Origin: Kiritimatiellia bacterium
GTDB lineage: Bacteria; Verrucomicrobiota; Kiritimatiellia; JAFGHX01
Assembly: GCA_016929905.1 (NCBI GenBank)
Contig: JAFGHX010000276.1
Location: forward strand, 19,419-83,418
Reading direction: 5' to 3'
DNA length: 64,000 bases
The notes under the pieces were generated by a model. The model searched no databases, was not told the DNA's origin, and was given only the letters and a program-made list of their open reading frames with translations. Positions 7,622 through 15,984 of this stretch are shown in pieces (the stretch's first letter is position 1; the number at the start of each line of letters is the position of its first letter). The position numbers were made by a program, and so were the translations under genes.

Positions 7622-8146
7622 ATGGTGAGCCACCGCACACAGGGCGTACGCACACGAACAACGCAACGCCGGCGCGGCGAGCGCCGGCGCCCGGGTTTCA
7701 CGCTGCCGGAAGTCTTGATTGCCCTTGGACTGCTCACGCTGGTGAGCGCGGCGGTCTGGTCGGTGTACGTCTTCTGCCAGCGCATATACGGGACCCAAAC
7801 GGTGGACATCTACGCCACCCGCGATGCAAGCATGTGCCTGTTCAACATGGTGTACGGCCGGGGAAAACAGGCAGGCCTGCGGGCATGCGTGAGCGCAACG
7901 CTCGTAAGCGAGGACGAGATTTCTTTCGTGCGCCCGGACGGGTCCGCAGGCCGATTCCTGCACAAGGATCGCCGGATCGTGGATGAAGCGGGCAGGGTCC
8001 TGTGCGACGACGTGGAGGACTTCTCCATCAGCCGCACCGGTTCGGTGCTCTTGCTGACGCTGAAGAAGATCGACCAGGAGGGCATGTTCACGTCGACGAA
8101 CGATTTGAACACGGTTGTCTATCTGCGGAATATGAAGTGGGAGTAA
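7622..8146 (+). CDS. Second prepilin-like protein (minor pseudopilin), 174 aa
   Basis: A long, very Arg-rich leader (residues 1-24) precedes the prepilin motif G-FTLPEVLIALGLL, with cleavage after Gly25 and Glu30 at +5. A beta-rich domain follows (RPDGSAGRF..., VLCDDVEDFSI), resembling GspJ/PulJ-type minor pseudopilins. It starts 15 bases after the first pilin stop and belongs to the same transcription unit. The leader, at 25 residues, is longer than usual; an internal start would shorten it, but the next Met is far downstream. Confidence 0.8.
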   Translation: MVSHRTQGVRTRTTQRRRGERRRPGFTLPEVLIALGLLTLVSAAVWSVYVFCQRIYGTQTVDIYATRDASMCLFNMVYGRGKQAGLRACVSATLVSEDEISFVRPDGSAGRFLHKDRRIVDEAGRVLCDDVEDFSISRTGSVLLLTLKKIDQEGMFTSTNDLNTVVYLRNMKWE

Positions 8147-8211
8147 GGGTTCGCGCGGAAATGTGAAGTTATTTTTGCGCGGGCCCGAGGAGCACGCCCC
8201 GGGGAGAGGCG

Positions 8212-9579
8212 ATGAAGAAGGATTGTGCTGAAAAACCCGGCGCGGACGGAGCCGCGCCCTCCAAAGGCCCAACATGTCGCGTGTTGATCCGATGGAAGGC
8301 CGGCTTCCGTGCCGACCGCAGTGGTTTTTCAGCGCAATCGAAGAAGAACGAATCCGGGCTGGTGATGGTCATCGTGCTGTGCTTTGCCCTGTTCATGGGC
8401 ATCCTGGCCGGAGCCTTCATGAAATCGATCGGCTCGCAGGTCATCCTGACGCGGAAGCAGGAAGCCATCGAACAGGCGCTGCACGTGGCCGAAGCCGGCG
8501 TTCAGCGCGCATCGGCCTACCTGCGCAGCGGCGGGACGGGCCCGGCCGTCTTCCTGGACCGGATAGGGAACGGCGCCTATACGGTCAACATCCACACCAA
8601 TGACATCTTTGACGCCGGGCTCAAGGTGCAGTGGACCATTGTCAGCACCGGCCGGGTCAGCGGAGTCCAGCGTGTTGTGGTCGTGCGCGGGTTGCACAAG
8701 TTGACCTGGGCCAAGTATGCGATGTTCGTGAACGACAACTCGGGCATGTATTTCGTCCGCGGCGAGAAATTCCTGGGGCCGGTGCATGCCAACGGCGTTC
8801 TGGGTTTCCGCGGCGACCCGGAGTTTGTCGGGGTCGTCACCTCGTCCACCAACAAGTACTATGGCAGTACGAACAACTGCACGTTCCAGAGCGGGTTCAA
8901 GCTCAACGAGGACCCTGTCTCCATGGATGATGTGGCCTTCCCGGACATGAAGACGGAAGCCGACATCCTCTATCCCGGCTACACGCGGATCAAGCTCGAA
9001 GGAGACCAGATGCTGGTCACCAACGGCAAACTGGGTTGGAACAACCAGGAAGTGCCGATCAAGAGCAACCAGGTGGTCTACGTCTATACCGACGGCACCT
9101 CCGAGGGCGACTGTCGCGTGTACGGCACCCTCGACGGACGCATGACGATCATCGCCGAACGCGACATCCGCATCAACAGCCACATTCGTTATGCCGATCA
9201 CCCCTCCACGAACGAGGCCGCCGACGACGTGCTCGGCCTCATTTCCGGGCGCAACGTCCGGATCGACAAGTGGGCGCCAAACGACCTTGCGATCGACGCC
9301 CACATCATGGCCACGGGCGTGATGACCGCCGACAAGTACGACGGCCGCTTCGAAGTCGACGAGGTGTGGGACGTCGGCAAGAAGGGCTCGCTCTCCGTCT
9401 ACGGCGGCATTGTCCAGAACCGCAGGGGCCAGGTCGGCCGAGTCTCGGGCTGGCACGGCGAGAACCTGATCTACGGTTACAAGAAGAACTACGTCTACGA
9501 CGAGCGCCTCTCCACCCAGCCGCCGCCGGACTACCCCATGATCCATGAGTTCCAGTGGCGGCAGTGGCAGGACATGTAG
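8212..9579 (+). CDS. PilX/GspK-like pilus assembly protein with inserted N-terminal segment, 455 aa
   Basis: The hydrophobic helix ESG-LVMVIVLCFALFMGILAGAF (about residues 47-69) is followed by an amphipathic stretch and a large beta-rich domain. This is the arrangement of PilX N-terminal-type and GspK-like proteins that cap or initiate pseudopili. The start ATG has GGGGAGAGG just upstream. Residues 4-45 are encoded by a 119-bp inverted-repeat element plus its 7-bp target duplication, inserted in frame. Removing it restores MKKNESGLVMVIVL, a normal start. The added 42 residues are hydrophilic and Cys/Arg/Lys-containing, and would lengthen the leader before the membrane helix. Pilin genes lie upstream and gspF converges downstream. 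Confidence 0.78.
   Translation: MKKDCAEKPGADGAAPSKGPTCRVLIRWKAGFRADRSGFSAQSKKNESGLVMVIVLCFALFMGILAGAFMKSIGSQVILTRKQEAIEQALHVAEAGVQRASAYLRSGGTGPAVFLDRIGNGAYTVNIHTNDIFDAGLKVQWTIVSTGRVSGVQRVVVVRGLHKLTWAKYAMFVNDNSGMYFVRGEKFLGPVHANGVLGFRGDPEFVGVVTSSTNKYYGSTNNCTFQSGFKLNEDPVSMDDVAFPDMKTEADILYPGYTRIKLEGDQMLVTNGKLGWNNQEVPIKSNQVVYVYTDGTSEGDCRVYGTLDGRMTIIAERDIRINSHIRYADHPSTNEAADDVLGLISGRNVRIDKWAPNDLAIDAHIMATGVMTADKYDGRFEVDEVWDVGKKGSLSVYGGIVQNRRGQVGRVSGWHGENLIYGYKKNYVYDERLSTQPPPDYPMIHEFQWRQWQDM
8221..8339. mobile_element. 119-bp MITE-like element with 7-bp target duplication, in frame in a coding gene
   Basis: The ends are inverted repeats: 8221-8237 (gattgtgctgaaaaacc) against 8323-8339 (ggtttttcagcgcaatc), 16 of 17 matching. 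The element is flanked by the direct repeat GAAGAAG (8214-8220 and 8340-8346). The interior has a GC-rich block (gcggacggagccgcgccctc). Element plus duplication is 126 bp, or 42 codons, so the reading frame is kept. It has no coding capacity of its own and must have been moved in trans. I found no second copy in the window. Confidence 0.75.
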
Positions 9580-9629
9580 CGGCGGCCGAAAGCCGGCAAC
9601 CGGTCTGCGGCACCCGAACAGGGGGCCGG

Positions 9630-10778
9630 CTACATGACGCCGGCGGCTTCGGTGAGCTTGAAAACGGGCAAGAACATACAGATGACAATCCCGCCGACGA
9701 AGATTCCGAGAAACGCGATCAGCATCGGCTCCATCAGCGAGATCAACCCGTTGAGCATATTCTGCACTTCGTCGTCGTAGAAGTCGGCAACGTTCAACAT
9801 CATGTCGCTGACCTTGCCGGTCTTTTCGGCCGCCGACATCATGTGAATCATCAGCGGCGAAATGTAGGCACAGCTGCGCAGACATTCGGAGAGTTTGGCG
9901 CCGCCCTGAACCGGGCCGGCGGCGTTGCGGATGGCCCTCCCGATCACGGCGTTTCCCGTTGCGCCCGCCAGGATTTCCAGAGAACTGAGAATGTGAACGC
10001 CGCTGTTGGTGAGCTGGGCGAACAACCGCGCGAAACGGCCCAACGCCAGCTTCTGGATAAGTGTCCCGGCAATCGGGCACGACAACATCATCCTGTCGAT
10101 CATGTAGGCGCCGGAGCGCGTGCGCTGCCATTTCTTGAATGCGAAGACGACCGCGACGACGAACACAGCCGCATACGGCACCCAACGGCGAAACCCCCGG
10201 CTGACGTTTACGAGGAACTGGGTCGGCCCTGGCAGTTTGGCCCCGAACCCCTCGAACATCTCCGAGAACACGGGCACGATGAACGTGATCATCAGCGACG
10301 TGATCGCCAGCGCGATCATGACGATGGCGAGCGGATAGGCCATCGACGAACGGACCTTGCGCTTGATTTTCGCGTTCTTCTCGAGGAATTCGGCGATTCG
10401 CATGGCCGTCTCCGGCAGCTGGCCAGTCATCTCGCCCGCGCGGATCATGTTCACGTACAGATCGTCGAAAACGTCCGGATAGGCCGTGATCGCCTCCGAA
10501 AACGGGTGCCCGTCCTCGATCGAAGTCTTGATCTCCAGGATCATGTTGCGCAGGTTGTCGTTACCCGTCTGGTCGTACAGCCCGTCCAGGCTGGCCAGGA
10601 TGGGAATACCCGCGGCGAGCATCTCCGCAAATTGGCGCGTGAAGGTGGCCAATTCCTTGCCGCGTATGCGCTTTGCGCCCGGTGTGCGCTTGAGGACCTT
10701 GCCCGCCGGCCGTATCACGGTCCGCGACGGCGGAGGGATCATGCCGTATTTCGGCCCACTGGAACTGGATTCAGGCAT
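9630..10778 (-). CDS. gspF: Type II secretion/type IV pilus inner membrane platform protein GspF/PilC
   Basis: Two related T2SF domains lie at about residues 45-165 and 250-365, each opening with the family pattern (FTRQFAEMLAAGIPILASLD; FARLFAQLTNSGVHILSSLE). Membrane segments are near 165-190, 213-228 and the C-terminus (PMLIAFLGIFVGGIVICMFLPVF). At 382 residues it is typical of GspF/PilC, the inner-membrane platform on which pseudopilins assemble. It faces the pilin/PilX genes tail to tail, with 50 bases between stops, so it is in a separate transcript. Together with the ATPase and prepilins this supports a pseudopilus or secretion machine. No secretin or prepilin peptidase is in the window. 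Confidence 0.92.
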   Translation of the reverse strand: MPESSSSGPKYGMIPPPSRTVIRPAGKVLKRTPGAKRIRGKELATFTRQFAEMLAAGIPILASLDGLYDQTGNDNLRNMILEIKTSIEDGHPFSEAITAYPDVFDDLYVNMIRAGEMTGQLPETAMRIAEFLEKNAKIKRKVRSSMAYPLAIVMIALAITSLMITFIVPVFSEMFEGFGAKLPGPTQFLVNVSRGFRRWVPYAAVFVVAVVFAFKKWQRTRSGAYMIDRMMLSCPIAGTLIQKLALGRFARLFAQLTNSGVHILSSLEILAGATGNAVIGRAIRNAAGPVQGGAKLSECLRSCAYISPLMIHMMSAAEKTGKVSDMMLNVADFYDDEVQNMLNGLISLMEPMLIAFLGIFVGGIVICMFLPVFKLTEAAGVM

Positions 10779-10928
10779 CTGGGTACGAACCGCCTCGCGA
10801 GTGATCGGTCTTACTCGCCCCTATATGTGGCGCCCGAGAACGCCGACGTCACCCGATAGTTGTAGGACCAGACCTCGCCGGATGTCAAGGCACAATTCCG
10901 GACTCACGCGTGTCGGGCCGCCCGTCGG

Positions 10929-11897
10929 CTACCCCAGCCGCAGCGTCGTGCCGGGGCGTGGCGGCAGATCATGCGCATAACGCCATGCGACGTCCACAAT
11001 GCGCTCCGCGGCGATACGCACGACGTCCGTCGACATGTGGTAGTTCGGCTGGGCGCCCGGCCCGAGCCCGGCCAGCGCGTTGACCGGTTCCAGCACCAGC
11101 GGCTTCAGCCGGCCGCGGGACCTGGTGCAGACCAGTTCCGACACAAACCAGTCCAACCCGGAGAGTTGCGCGATGCGGGCCGCGATGTCGGCCAGCCCGT
11201 CCAGCTTCAAATCGCGCCATTCCGCATCGGCAACCATTTCGCGCCCCTGCGAGCCGGGACCGGCCCAGCAGGGCACGATGTGGCCGAACAGGTACCAGAC
11301 CAGGAACCGCAGTTCGGCGCCGCCCGCCCGCGAACCGTGAACGCTCTTGTGCACCAGCAGCTTCGCCCCGCGAGGGAAGCCCGCACGGCTCAGCGCCGCC
11401 GTCACGTACTGGGCAGCGCTGTGCAGGCAGCGGACCTTCCCCATCCCGACGGCGGATCGGGCCACCCAATTCGCCCCAAGCCGCGCACGCTGCACGCCCG
11501 TGAAACCTGCCCGGTCCTGCTGCCAGCCGTCGGTGACGACAAAGGGCGGCACCCCCACGCCGGAACGGTCCAGATACTGAAACTGCAAGGCGCGATCCGC
11601 GTAGAACGGCGCGTCGTCCGGGTCTTCCACCACCAGCGTTCCCGCCGCCTTGAGGCTGCGGCACAGGCGCATCTCCGCGCTTTCCATGTTCACGCCGTCC
11701 GCCTGTGTGTTCAAGAACAGGTTGATGCGGAGCGACCCTCGGTCCACCCGCCGGCGCGCGCGAACCGCCTTTTCCTTCGGGATCACAATCCAGCGAATAC
11801 GCCTCAGCCGCGCGGCGCATGCCACCTCCGTCAGGAACCGGTCCGCATGGTCCCGGAACCAGTTCACACCCAGCTCATATCGTGTTCGCGAACCCAT
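10929..11897 (-). CDS. ATP-grasp family protein, 322 aa (paralogue of the next gene)
   Basis: It is related along its length to the adjacent 322-residue protein. Shared landmarks are an early Lys/Arg-rich segment, a sequence binding the nucleotide (LGANWVARSAVGMGKVRC), FGHIVPCWAG, a WFVSELVCT strand and LVLEPVNALAG, where an acidic residue and Asn would bind magnesium. This fits a RimK/YheC-like ATP-grasp ligase, which makes an acyl-phosphate and joins it to an amine or thiol. The flexible loop lacks the RGYGKQGV form of its partner (VGMGK instead), so substrate or activity may differ. The ATG has AGGGGA just upstream. Function is unknown. Confidence 0.65.
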   Translation of the reverse strand: MGSRTRYELGVNWFRDHADRFLTEVACAARLRRIRWIVIPKEKAVRARRRVDRGSLRINLFLNTQADGVNMESAEMRLCRSLKAAGTLVVEDPDDAPFYADRALQFQYLDRSGVGVPPFVVTDGWQQDRAGFTGVQRARLGANWVARSAVGMGKVRCLHSAAQYVTAALSRAGFPRGAKLLVHKSVHGSRAGGAELRFLVWYLFGHIVPCWAGPGSQGREMVADAEWRDLKLDGLADIAARIAQLSGLDWFVSELVCTRSRGRLKPLVLEPVNALAGLGPGAQPNYHMSTDVVRIAAERIVDVAWRYAHDLPPRPGTTLRLG

Positions 11898-12024
11898 GGT
11901 CCCCTGCCCGCTCCAGTGCCGCGCTTCGTTCGACGCTCACGCGCGCCCACGCCAACCCGGAGGCGACGTCCCCCGTTCTTCCTTGCCGCTCTGACCCGTC
12001 TTGGCGCGGGGCAGGCGCCTTGGC

Positions 12025-12993
12025 CTACCCCGCGAACCAGACCCCGATGTCGTCGTACGCGTCTCCGTTCCGCGCAACGTGCAGCGCCGCTTCGGCGATC
12101 CGGTCGGCCACGTGCTCGACCACGCTGTCCGGAACCCCGCTGTGGCTCCGGGTCTGCAGCGTCATGTCGCACGGGTCGTTCACGTAGTCCACAACCAGAA
12201 AGAGGGTTCGGCCGTGCCGGCGCACGATCGCCACTTCCGTAGAGAAGTAGCACATGCCCGAGGTCTGCGCGATCTTCCGGGCGATCACCACCAACCCGGC
12301 GAGCCCGTGCGCGCGGAACTCGCCAAGCGTGACCGGCGTGTAGTGCTGCGTCAACGTATCCCACCACGATAGCATCACTTCGCCCAGCACGTAGTGCACG
12401 CGCAACCAACCCATGCGCGGGCCGAACCAGACCGGCTCCACAAACTCCTGCAGCAGGAAATCGTCGCCACGGTCGAAGCGCCGCGCGCGGGTAATCGCTT
12501 TCAGCGAGCCGTGCGTCACCTTCACGACGCCCTGTTTGCCGTAGCCGCGGGCCGGCTTGACGATGAAGGGGCGGCCCAGACGCGCGCGCTGCCGGCGGGT
12601 AAGCGCGAAACGAGCGGGCTTCCAGTTGCGCACGACGACGGTGAACGGGACCGGGATTCCGGCCCGCTCGAATTCATAGTGCATCACCGCCTTGTTCTCG
12701 GCCATCGTCGCGTTCTTCGGCTCGTTGATCGTGAACGCGCCGCCGTCTTTCGCCGCATAGCTTAAGCGCGTGTAGGGGTTGTTCGTATCGGCCAGGTGCC
12801 CGAACAGGTCCACGTGTGTGCCTATCCGCAGCCGGCCGTCTTCCGCGGCCGCGAGCACGCGCTTGATGTTCCGGTCGTTGCACACCACGCAGCTCAGCCG
12901 GCGCAGCGCGCACGCCTCCCGCAACAGCAGCACAAAGGGTTCATCCGAGGCAACGCCCGTGGCTATGCAGAGGTCTGTCTTGCGTGTGGCCAT
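12025..12993 (-). CDS. ATP-grasp family protein, 322 aa
   Basis: ATP-grasp features are visible: PFIVKPARGYGKQGVVKV (nucleotide-binding Lys and Gly-rich loop), FLLQEFVEPV (hinge), and EVAIVRR...LFLVVDYVNDPCDM with the Asp and Asn expected for magnesium binding. The N-terminal third has a Rossmann-like start (DEPFVLLLREACALRRLSCVVCND). The frame extends further upstream but that part runs antisense to the neighbouring glycosidase, so ATG 12993 (MATRKTDLCIATG) is the start. It precedes its paralogue by 127 bases on the same strand. A pair of ATP-grasp ligases suggests two successive additions to a small molecule or peptide, but no carrier or precursor gene is evident. Confidence 0.72.
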   Translation of the reverse strand: MATRKTDLCIATGVASDEPFVLLLREACALRRLSCVVCNDRNIKRVLAAAEDGRLRIGTHVDLFGHLADTNNPYTRLSYAAKDGGAFTINEPKNATMAENKAVMHYEFERAGIPVPFTVVVRNWKPARFALTRRQRARLGRPFIVKPARGYGKQGVVKVTHGSLKAITRARRFDRGDDFLLQEFVEPVWFGPRMGWLRVHYVLGEVMLSWWDTLTQHYTPVTLGEFRAHGLAGLVVIARKIAQTSGMCYFSTEVAIVRRHGRTLFLVVDYVNDPCDMTLQTRSHSGVPDSVVEHVADRIAEAALHVARNGDAYDDIGVWFAG

Positions 12994-13114
12994 GCAGAAA
13001 CCTGTCCGTCCGGCGCCCGTGCATGTACGGCAGGTGTCTAGATTACGCCAAAGCGCGGGGAAATACAATGCAAAGGTGGCGGGGCGCGGGGCCGGGAGGG
13101 GCCGCCTGCGGGCG

Positions 13115-14650
13115 CTATTCGGGACGCCGGGGACCCACGGGACGCAGAACCGCCGCCCAAGGTTCGCCCGCCGGCACCGCGAGGGTCCGGGTTCCGCCGG
13201 GGCACTCGCCCCGCTCGATCCACTGGGAACGGTTGATGTCGAGCCACCGCTCGCGGTAGGTGCCCCGGGGCAGCCGGATCCGGATCGTATTGTCGCAGGC
13301 GACCCGCTCATAGGCGTTGCGATTGTGCACCCGAATGTCGCCGCCCGGGAAGTATACCGCGTATTGCCGGCCGGGCTCGGCCAGCGCGAAAGCTTCGTTG
13401 GGCTCGCGGGCTCCAACCACAAGCGCGGGGCACGCCTCCATCCGCGTAATGTCGATGCCGGCCCGGTCGGTCAGCAGCATCCGCATGCTGCGGATGTGCC
13501 TCTGCGCTTCCGGCCGCAACCCAATACCGAACAGAGCGCCCGGCCGGGTCTTCTGCGCGTGGCTCAGCGTGTCGCGATGGAACCGCACCGCCGCCGCGCC
13601 GCCGAAAATGGAGCACCAGAACCGGTTCTGCGACAGAAAGCACTCGTCCTCGTAACAGGTCGGCACGGGTCGGTTGTAGCCCGTGCTGTCGAACTGCCAG
13701 ATCATCGCATAAGTCTTCGTGTGGTTGATCGGACGCACCGCCCGCCCCCCCATCCTCTTCAGCCGGTTCCGGTACCGTTGCAGGTTCTCGTAGTGCCGAT
13801 CCCCGACGTTCCCGCCGTTCTGAGAGAAGTCAAGAAAGCCGAATACGTCCGGATGTTCGACGGGGTACAGGTTGTCAGCCTGCTCGAAGTCCTGCGACTT
13901 CGCCTCGTCCCGAACATGATCGAACGGCGACTTGTGGTACCGCCTCTGATCACACATGTACACCTGCCGGCCGGCCCGCGCGGCCCTGTTCAGAACGAAC
14001 CGGGTCCAGTATTCCGACGCCTCCCACGCGAGGCCCAGCTCGTTGCCGACCTGGTACAGCACATGGTCATACGTGAGCGTCGTGTCCAGCAGCCTGTCCA
14101 CGTAGCGTTGCCGTGCCCGGGACAGCGGGTTCGCCGGATCGATCACGGATGCATCGTAAATCCCGCCGTAGTCATCAGGCCTGATGATCGACGACACCTC
14201 CGCCCAGGTGTAGTTCACGTTGTTGTCGGGGTTCCACGGTTCCTTCTCCCACGGTGCGGCGATCCCGAAGCCGTCCCACAATTCCTGCTGCACGACAATC
14301 CCCCGCCGGCGCGTCTCCGCCAGAAAAGCGTCCAGCCGTCCGAAAAACGAATCGCGCCCCGGCTCCTCGTTGAACCGCGTCAGGTTAAACTTGCCGGGGG
14401 CCACCTCCAGAAACGGGTAGGCCATGCCGGCATCACTCCACTCGGGGCAGGCCACGTTTCGAACCGTCGGCGTGTTGCGGATGTAGTTCCCACCCACGCT
14501 CACCAGCGTATCGAGATGCCCGCACAGGAACTCGTGGTCGACCCCTACCCACTGGAACGGGTTGTCCTGAAACGAACCGCCCAGCAGCACAGTCGGCGTG
14601 CCGTCGATCTGCCAGTAGAACGGGTTGTGCGTGTAGGGTCTCAGGTCCAT
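13115..14650 (-). CDS. Glycoside hydrolase-like TIM-barrel protein, 511 aa
   Basis: It is a clear paralogue of the protein at 17318-18757. Both share NPFYW/NPMYW, SVGGNYIRNT, an ELWD turn, WNPDNNV-x-YT, LTYDHVLYQ followed by Asn-Glu, SQNGGN-x-G and a VRFHR strand. Glu204, in the VGNEL context after a beta strand, is a good candidate for the acid/base of a clan GH-A barrel. The last 90 residues look like a beta-sandwich (YAVYFPGGDIRVH, YRERWLDINRSQW), like the C-terminal module of DUF4038/apiosidase-type enzymes. There is no signal peptide, so it may act in the cytoplasm on imported oligosaccharide. GGAGG lies before ATG 14650. The substrate is unknown. Confidence 0.75.
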   Translation of the reverse strand: MDLRPYTHNPFYWQIDGTPTVLLGGSFQDNPFQWVGVDHEFLCGHLDTLVSVGGNYIRNTPTVRNVACPEWSDAGMAYPFLEVAPGKFNLTRFNEEPGRDSFFGRLDAFLAETRRRGIVVQQELWDGFGIAAPWEKEPWNPDNNVNYTWAEVSSIIRPDDYGGIYDASVIDPANPLSRARQRYVDRLLDTTLTYDHVLYQVGNELGLAWEASEYWTRFVLNRAARAGRQVYMCDQRRYHKSPFDHVRDEAKSQDFEQADNLYPVEHPDVFGFLDFSQNGGNVGDRHYENLQRYRNRLKRMGGRAVRPINHTKTYAMIWQFDSTGYNRPVPTCYEDECFLSQNRFWCSIFGGAAAVRFHRDTLSHAQKTRPGALFGIGLRPEAQRHIRSMRMLLTDRAGIDITRMEACPALVVGAREPNEAFALAEPGRQYAVYFPGGDIRVHNRNAYERVACDNTIRIRLPRGTYRERWLDINRSQWIERGECPGGTRTLAVPAGEPWAAVLRPVGPRRPE

Positions 14651-14707
14651 CGTGCCTTTCCTCCATGCCGAAGACCGGCCTCCGTCTTCGATCGCAATCG
14701 GCTGCCG

Positions 14708-14731
14708 TCGATTGCCGTCGACGGCAATCGA
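14708..14731. promoter_or_regulatory. Perfect 24-bp palindrome
   Basis: The sequence is a perfect 24-base palindrome centred on TCGA, with arms TCGATTGCCG/CGGCAATCGA. It lies between the Gfo/Idh oxidoreductase stop (14753) and the glycosidase start (14650) on the minus strand. It could be an operator or the stem of a processing/termination hairpin; no T-tract follows. The near-copy gcaatcggctgccg just to its left suggests it grew from the same short unit. Confidence 0.5.
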
Positions 14732-14752
14732 TCTCGGGCCGGGGCGCGGGCG

Positions 14753-15805
14753 TCAACACCCCACGGGCGCTCCCTGCAGCTCGCTCGGCGCCACCACCCG
14801 CCCCTCTTCCGCCGACAGGTAGGCACCCCAGACCAGCGCCATGGTTTTGAGCGTTTCTTCGCCGCTGGTCTCGAACTCCGCGCCGCTGGCCAGGCAGTCG
14901 ACGAAATGCTGTTGAGCGACGGCCAGCGCGCGTGTCAACGTTTCCGGCGACACGTCGCAAGTCGACCGGCCACTCGGGGTGATCACCTCGATTTCGCCGC
15001 TGGGCCGAACCGCGAGCGTGCCGTCGGTCCCGTAGACCTCCAGCAGTTCCGGGATGCCGCGCCCGCGTTCCGTCCTGTGGTCCAAGCCCGGGATGGGAAA
15101 CGAAGCCCAGCTGATGTCGAGGGTGCAGGTGAATCCCTCGTACCCCAGGACGGCCAGAACGACGTCCTCCCCTTTCACACAGGGATTGACGCGCTGCATG
15201 CGGGCGTAGACGGATTCGGGCTCGCCGAAGAAGTACCGCAGAGAGTCGAAATAATGCACGCCCATCTCGTAACCGACGAGCCGCGGCATGTCCAGGAGGT
15301 ATGCCTGGCGCGGGACCTTGCCGCCCACGGCGAACCGGCCGCGCGCATGATAGCGGGCGAGCACGGGCGCGCCCAGCACGTGCGAGTCCAGAATCTCCTT
15401 CACCTTCCGGCACCAGTCCTCCCACCTGAAATTCTCGTTGACCATCAGCCGCACCCCGCGCGCTTTGCAGAACGACACGACCTCCAGCGCCTCCGTCATG
15501 CTCGTGCAGAACGGCTTCTGGCACAGGATCGGCAGCCCGCGTTCCGCGGCCAACCGGCACAGCACGGCGTGCGAATAGGGTCGCACGCAGATGTCGACGA
15601 AGTCCAGCTCGGCAACGTCAAGCATCTGCTCGAAATCGTCAAACGCTTCCGCTATCCCGAACTGCGCCGCGATCGGATCACGCCGCTCGGGATGGCGATC
15701 GCACAAGGCCACGATCTGCGCCCCGTCGACAGCGGCCCAGGCGTTGAGCTGCCGCTCGCACCAGGCGCCCGCTCCGATCATGCCGCCCCGGCGAACGTCC
15801 GTCAC
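14753..15805 (-). CDS. Gfo/Idh/MocA family oxidoreductase, 350 aa
   Basis: An N-terminal Rossmann fold opens with GAGAWCERQL and has the family's VDICVRPYSHA and LPILCQKPF. The Lys97-Pro98 pair matches the conserved EKP catalytic region, with Gln replacing the usual Glu. The C-terminal domain contains GVHYFDSLRYFFGEP, where the histidine is expected at the active site. Such enzymes use NAD(P) to oxidise or reduce sugars, often unusual ones. The GTG start at 15805 has GAGGGG upstream; the in-frame ATG at 15781 would remove part of the first strand. It sits between two paralogous glycosidases, suggesting it processes a sugar they release. Confidence 0.88.
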   Translation of the reverse strand: MTDVRRGGMIGAGAWCERQLNAWAAVDGAQIVALCDRHPERRDPIAAQFGIAEAFDDFEQMLDVAELDFVDICVRPYSHAVLCRLAAERGLPILCQKPFCTSMTEALEVVSFCKARGVRLMVNENFRWEDWCRKVKEILDSHVLGAPVLARYHARGRFAVGGKVPRQAYLLDMPRLVGYEMGVHYFDSLRYFFGEPESVYARMQRVNPCVKGEDVVLAVLGYEGFTCTLDISWASFPIPGLDHRTERGRGIPELLEVYGTDGTLAVRPSGEIEVITPSGRSTCDVSPETLTRALAVAQQHFVDCLASGAEFETSGEETLKTMALVWGAYLSAEEGRVVAPSELQGAPVGC

Positions 15806-15830
15806 GTGTGCCCCCCCTCACCTACAGGGG

Positions 15831-15975
15831 AGAGATGGAAGGGTGGAAGAATGGAAGGATGGGAGAATGAGGCTGCAACGCCGGCATGCCGCGCGGGGGC
15901 CTCCTCGTCCCGCCCCCTCCACTCTTCCACCGCTCCACTCTTCCATCCTTCCACCCTTCCACTCTTCCAGCCTTT
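15831..15975. repeat. GGAAG/CTTCC unit hairpin with shared GC core (copy 1)
   Basis: The left arm 15831-15870 is made of tggaagggtggaagaatggaa-type units. The right arm 15918-15975 is the complementary run of ccttcca/cactcttccac units. The spacer holds a GC-rich core (acgccggcatgccgcgcggg). A second locus at 43675-43866 has the same arms and a recognisably related core, so this is a dispersed element rather than chance low complexity. It lies downstream of the PPC-domain gene. Confidence 0.7.
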
Positions 15976-15984
15976 CCGGTCCCC

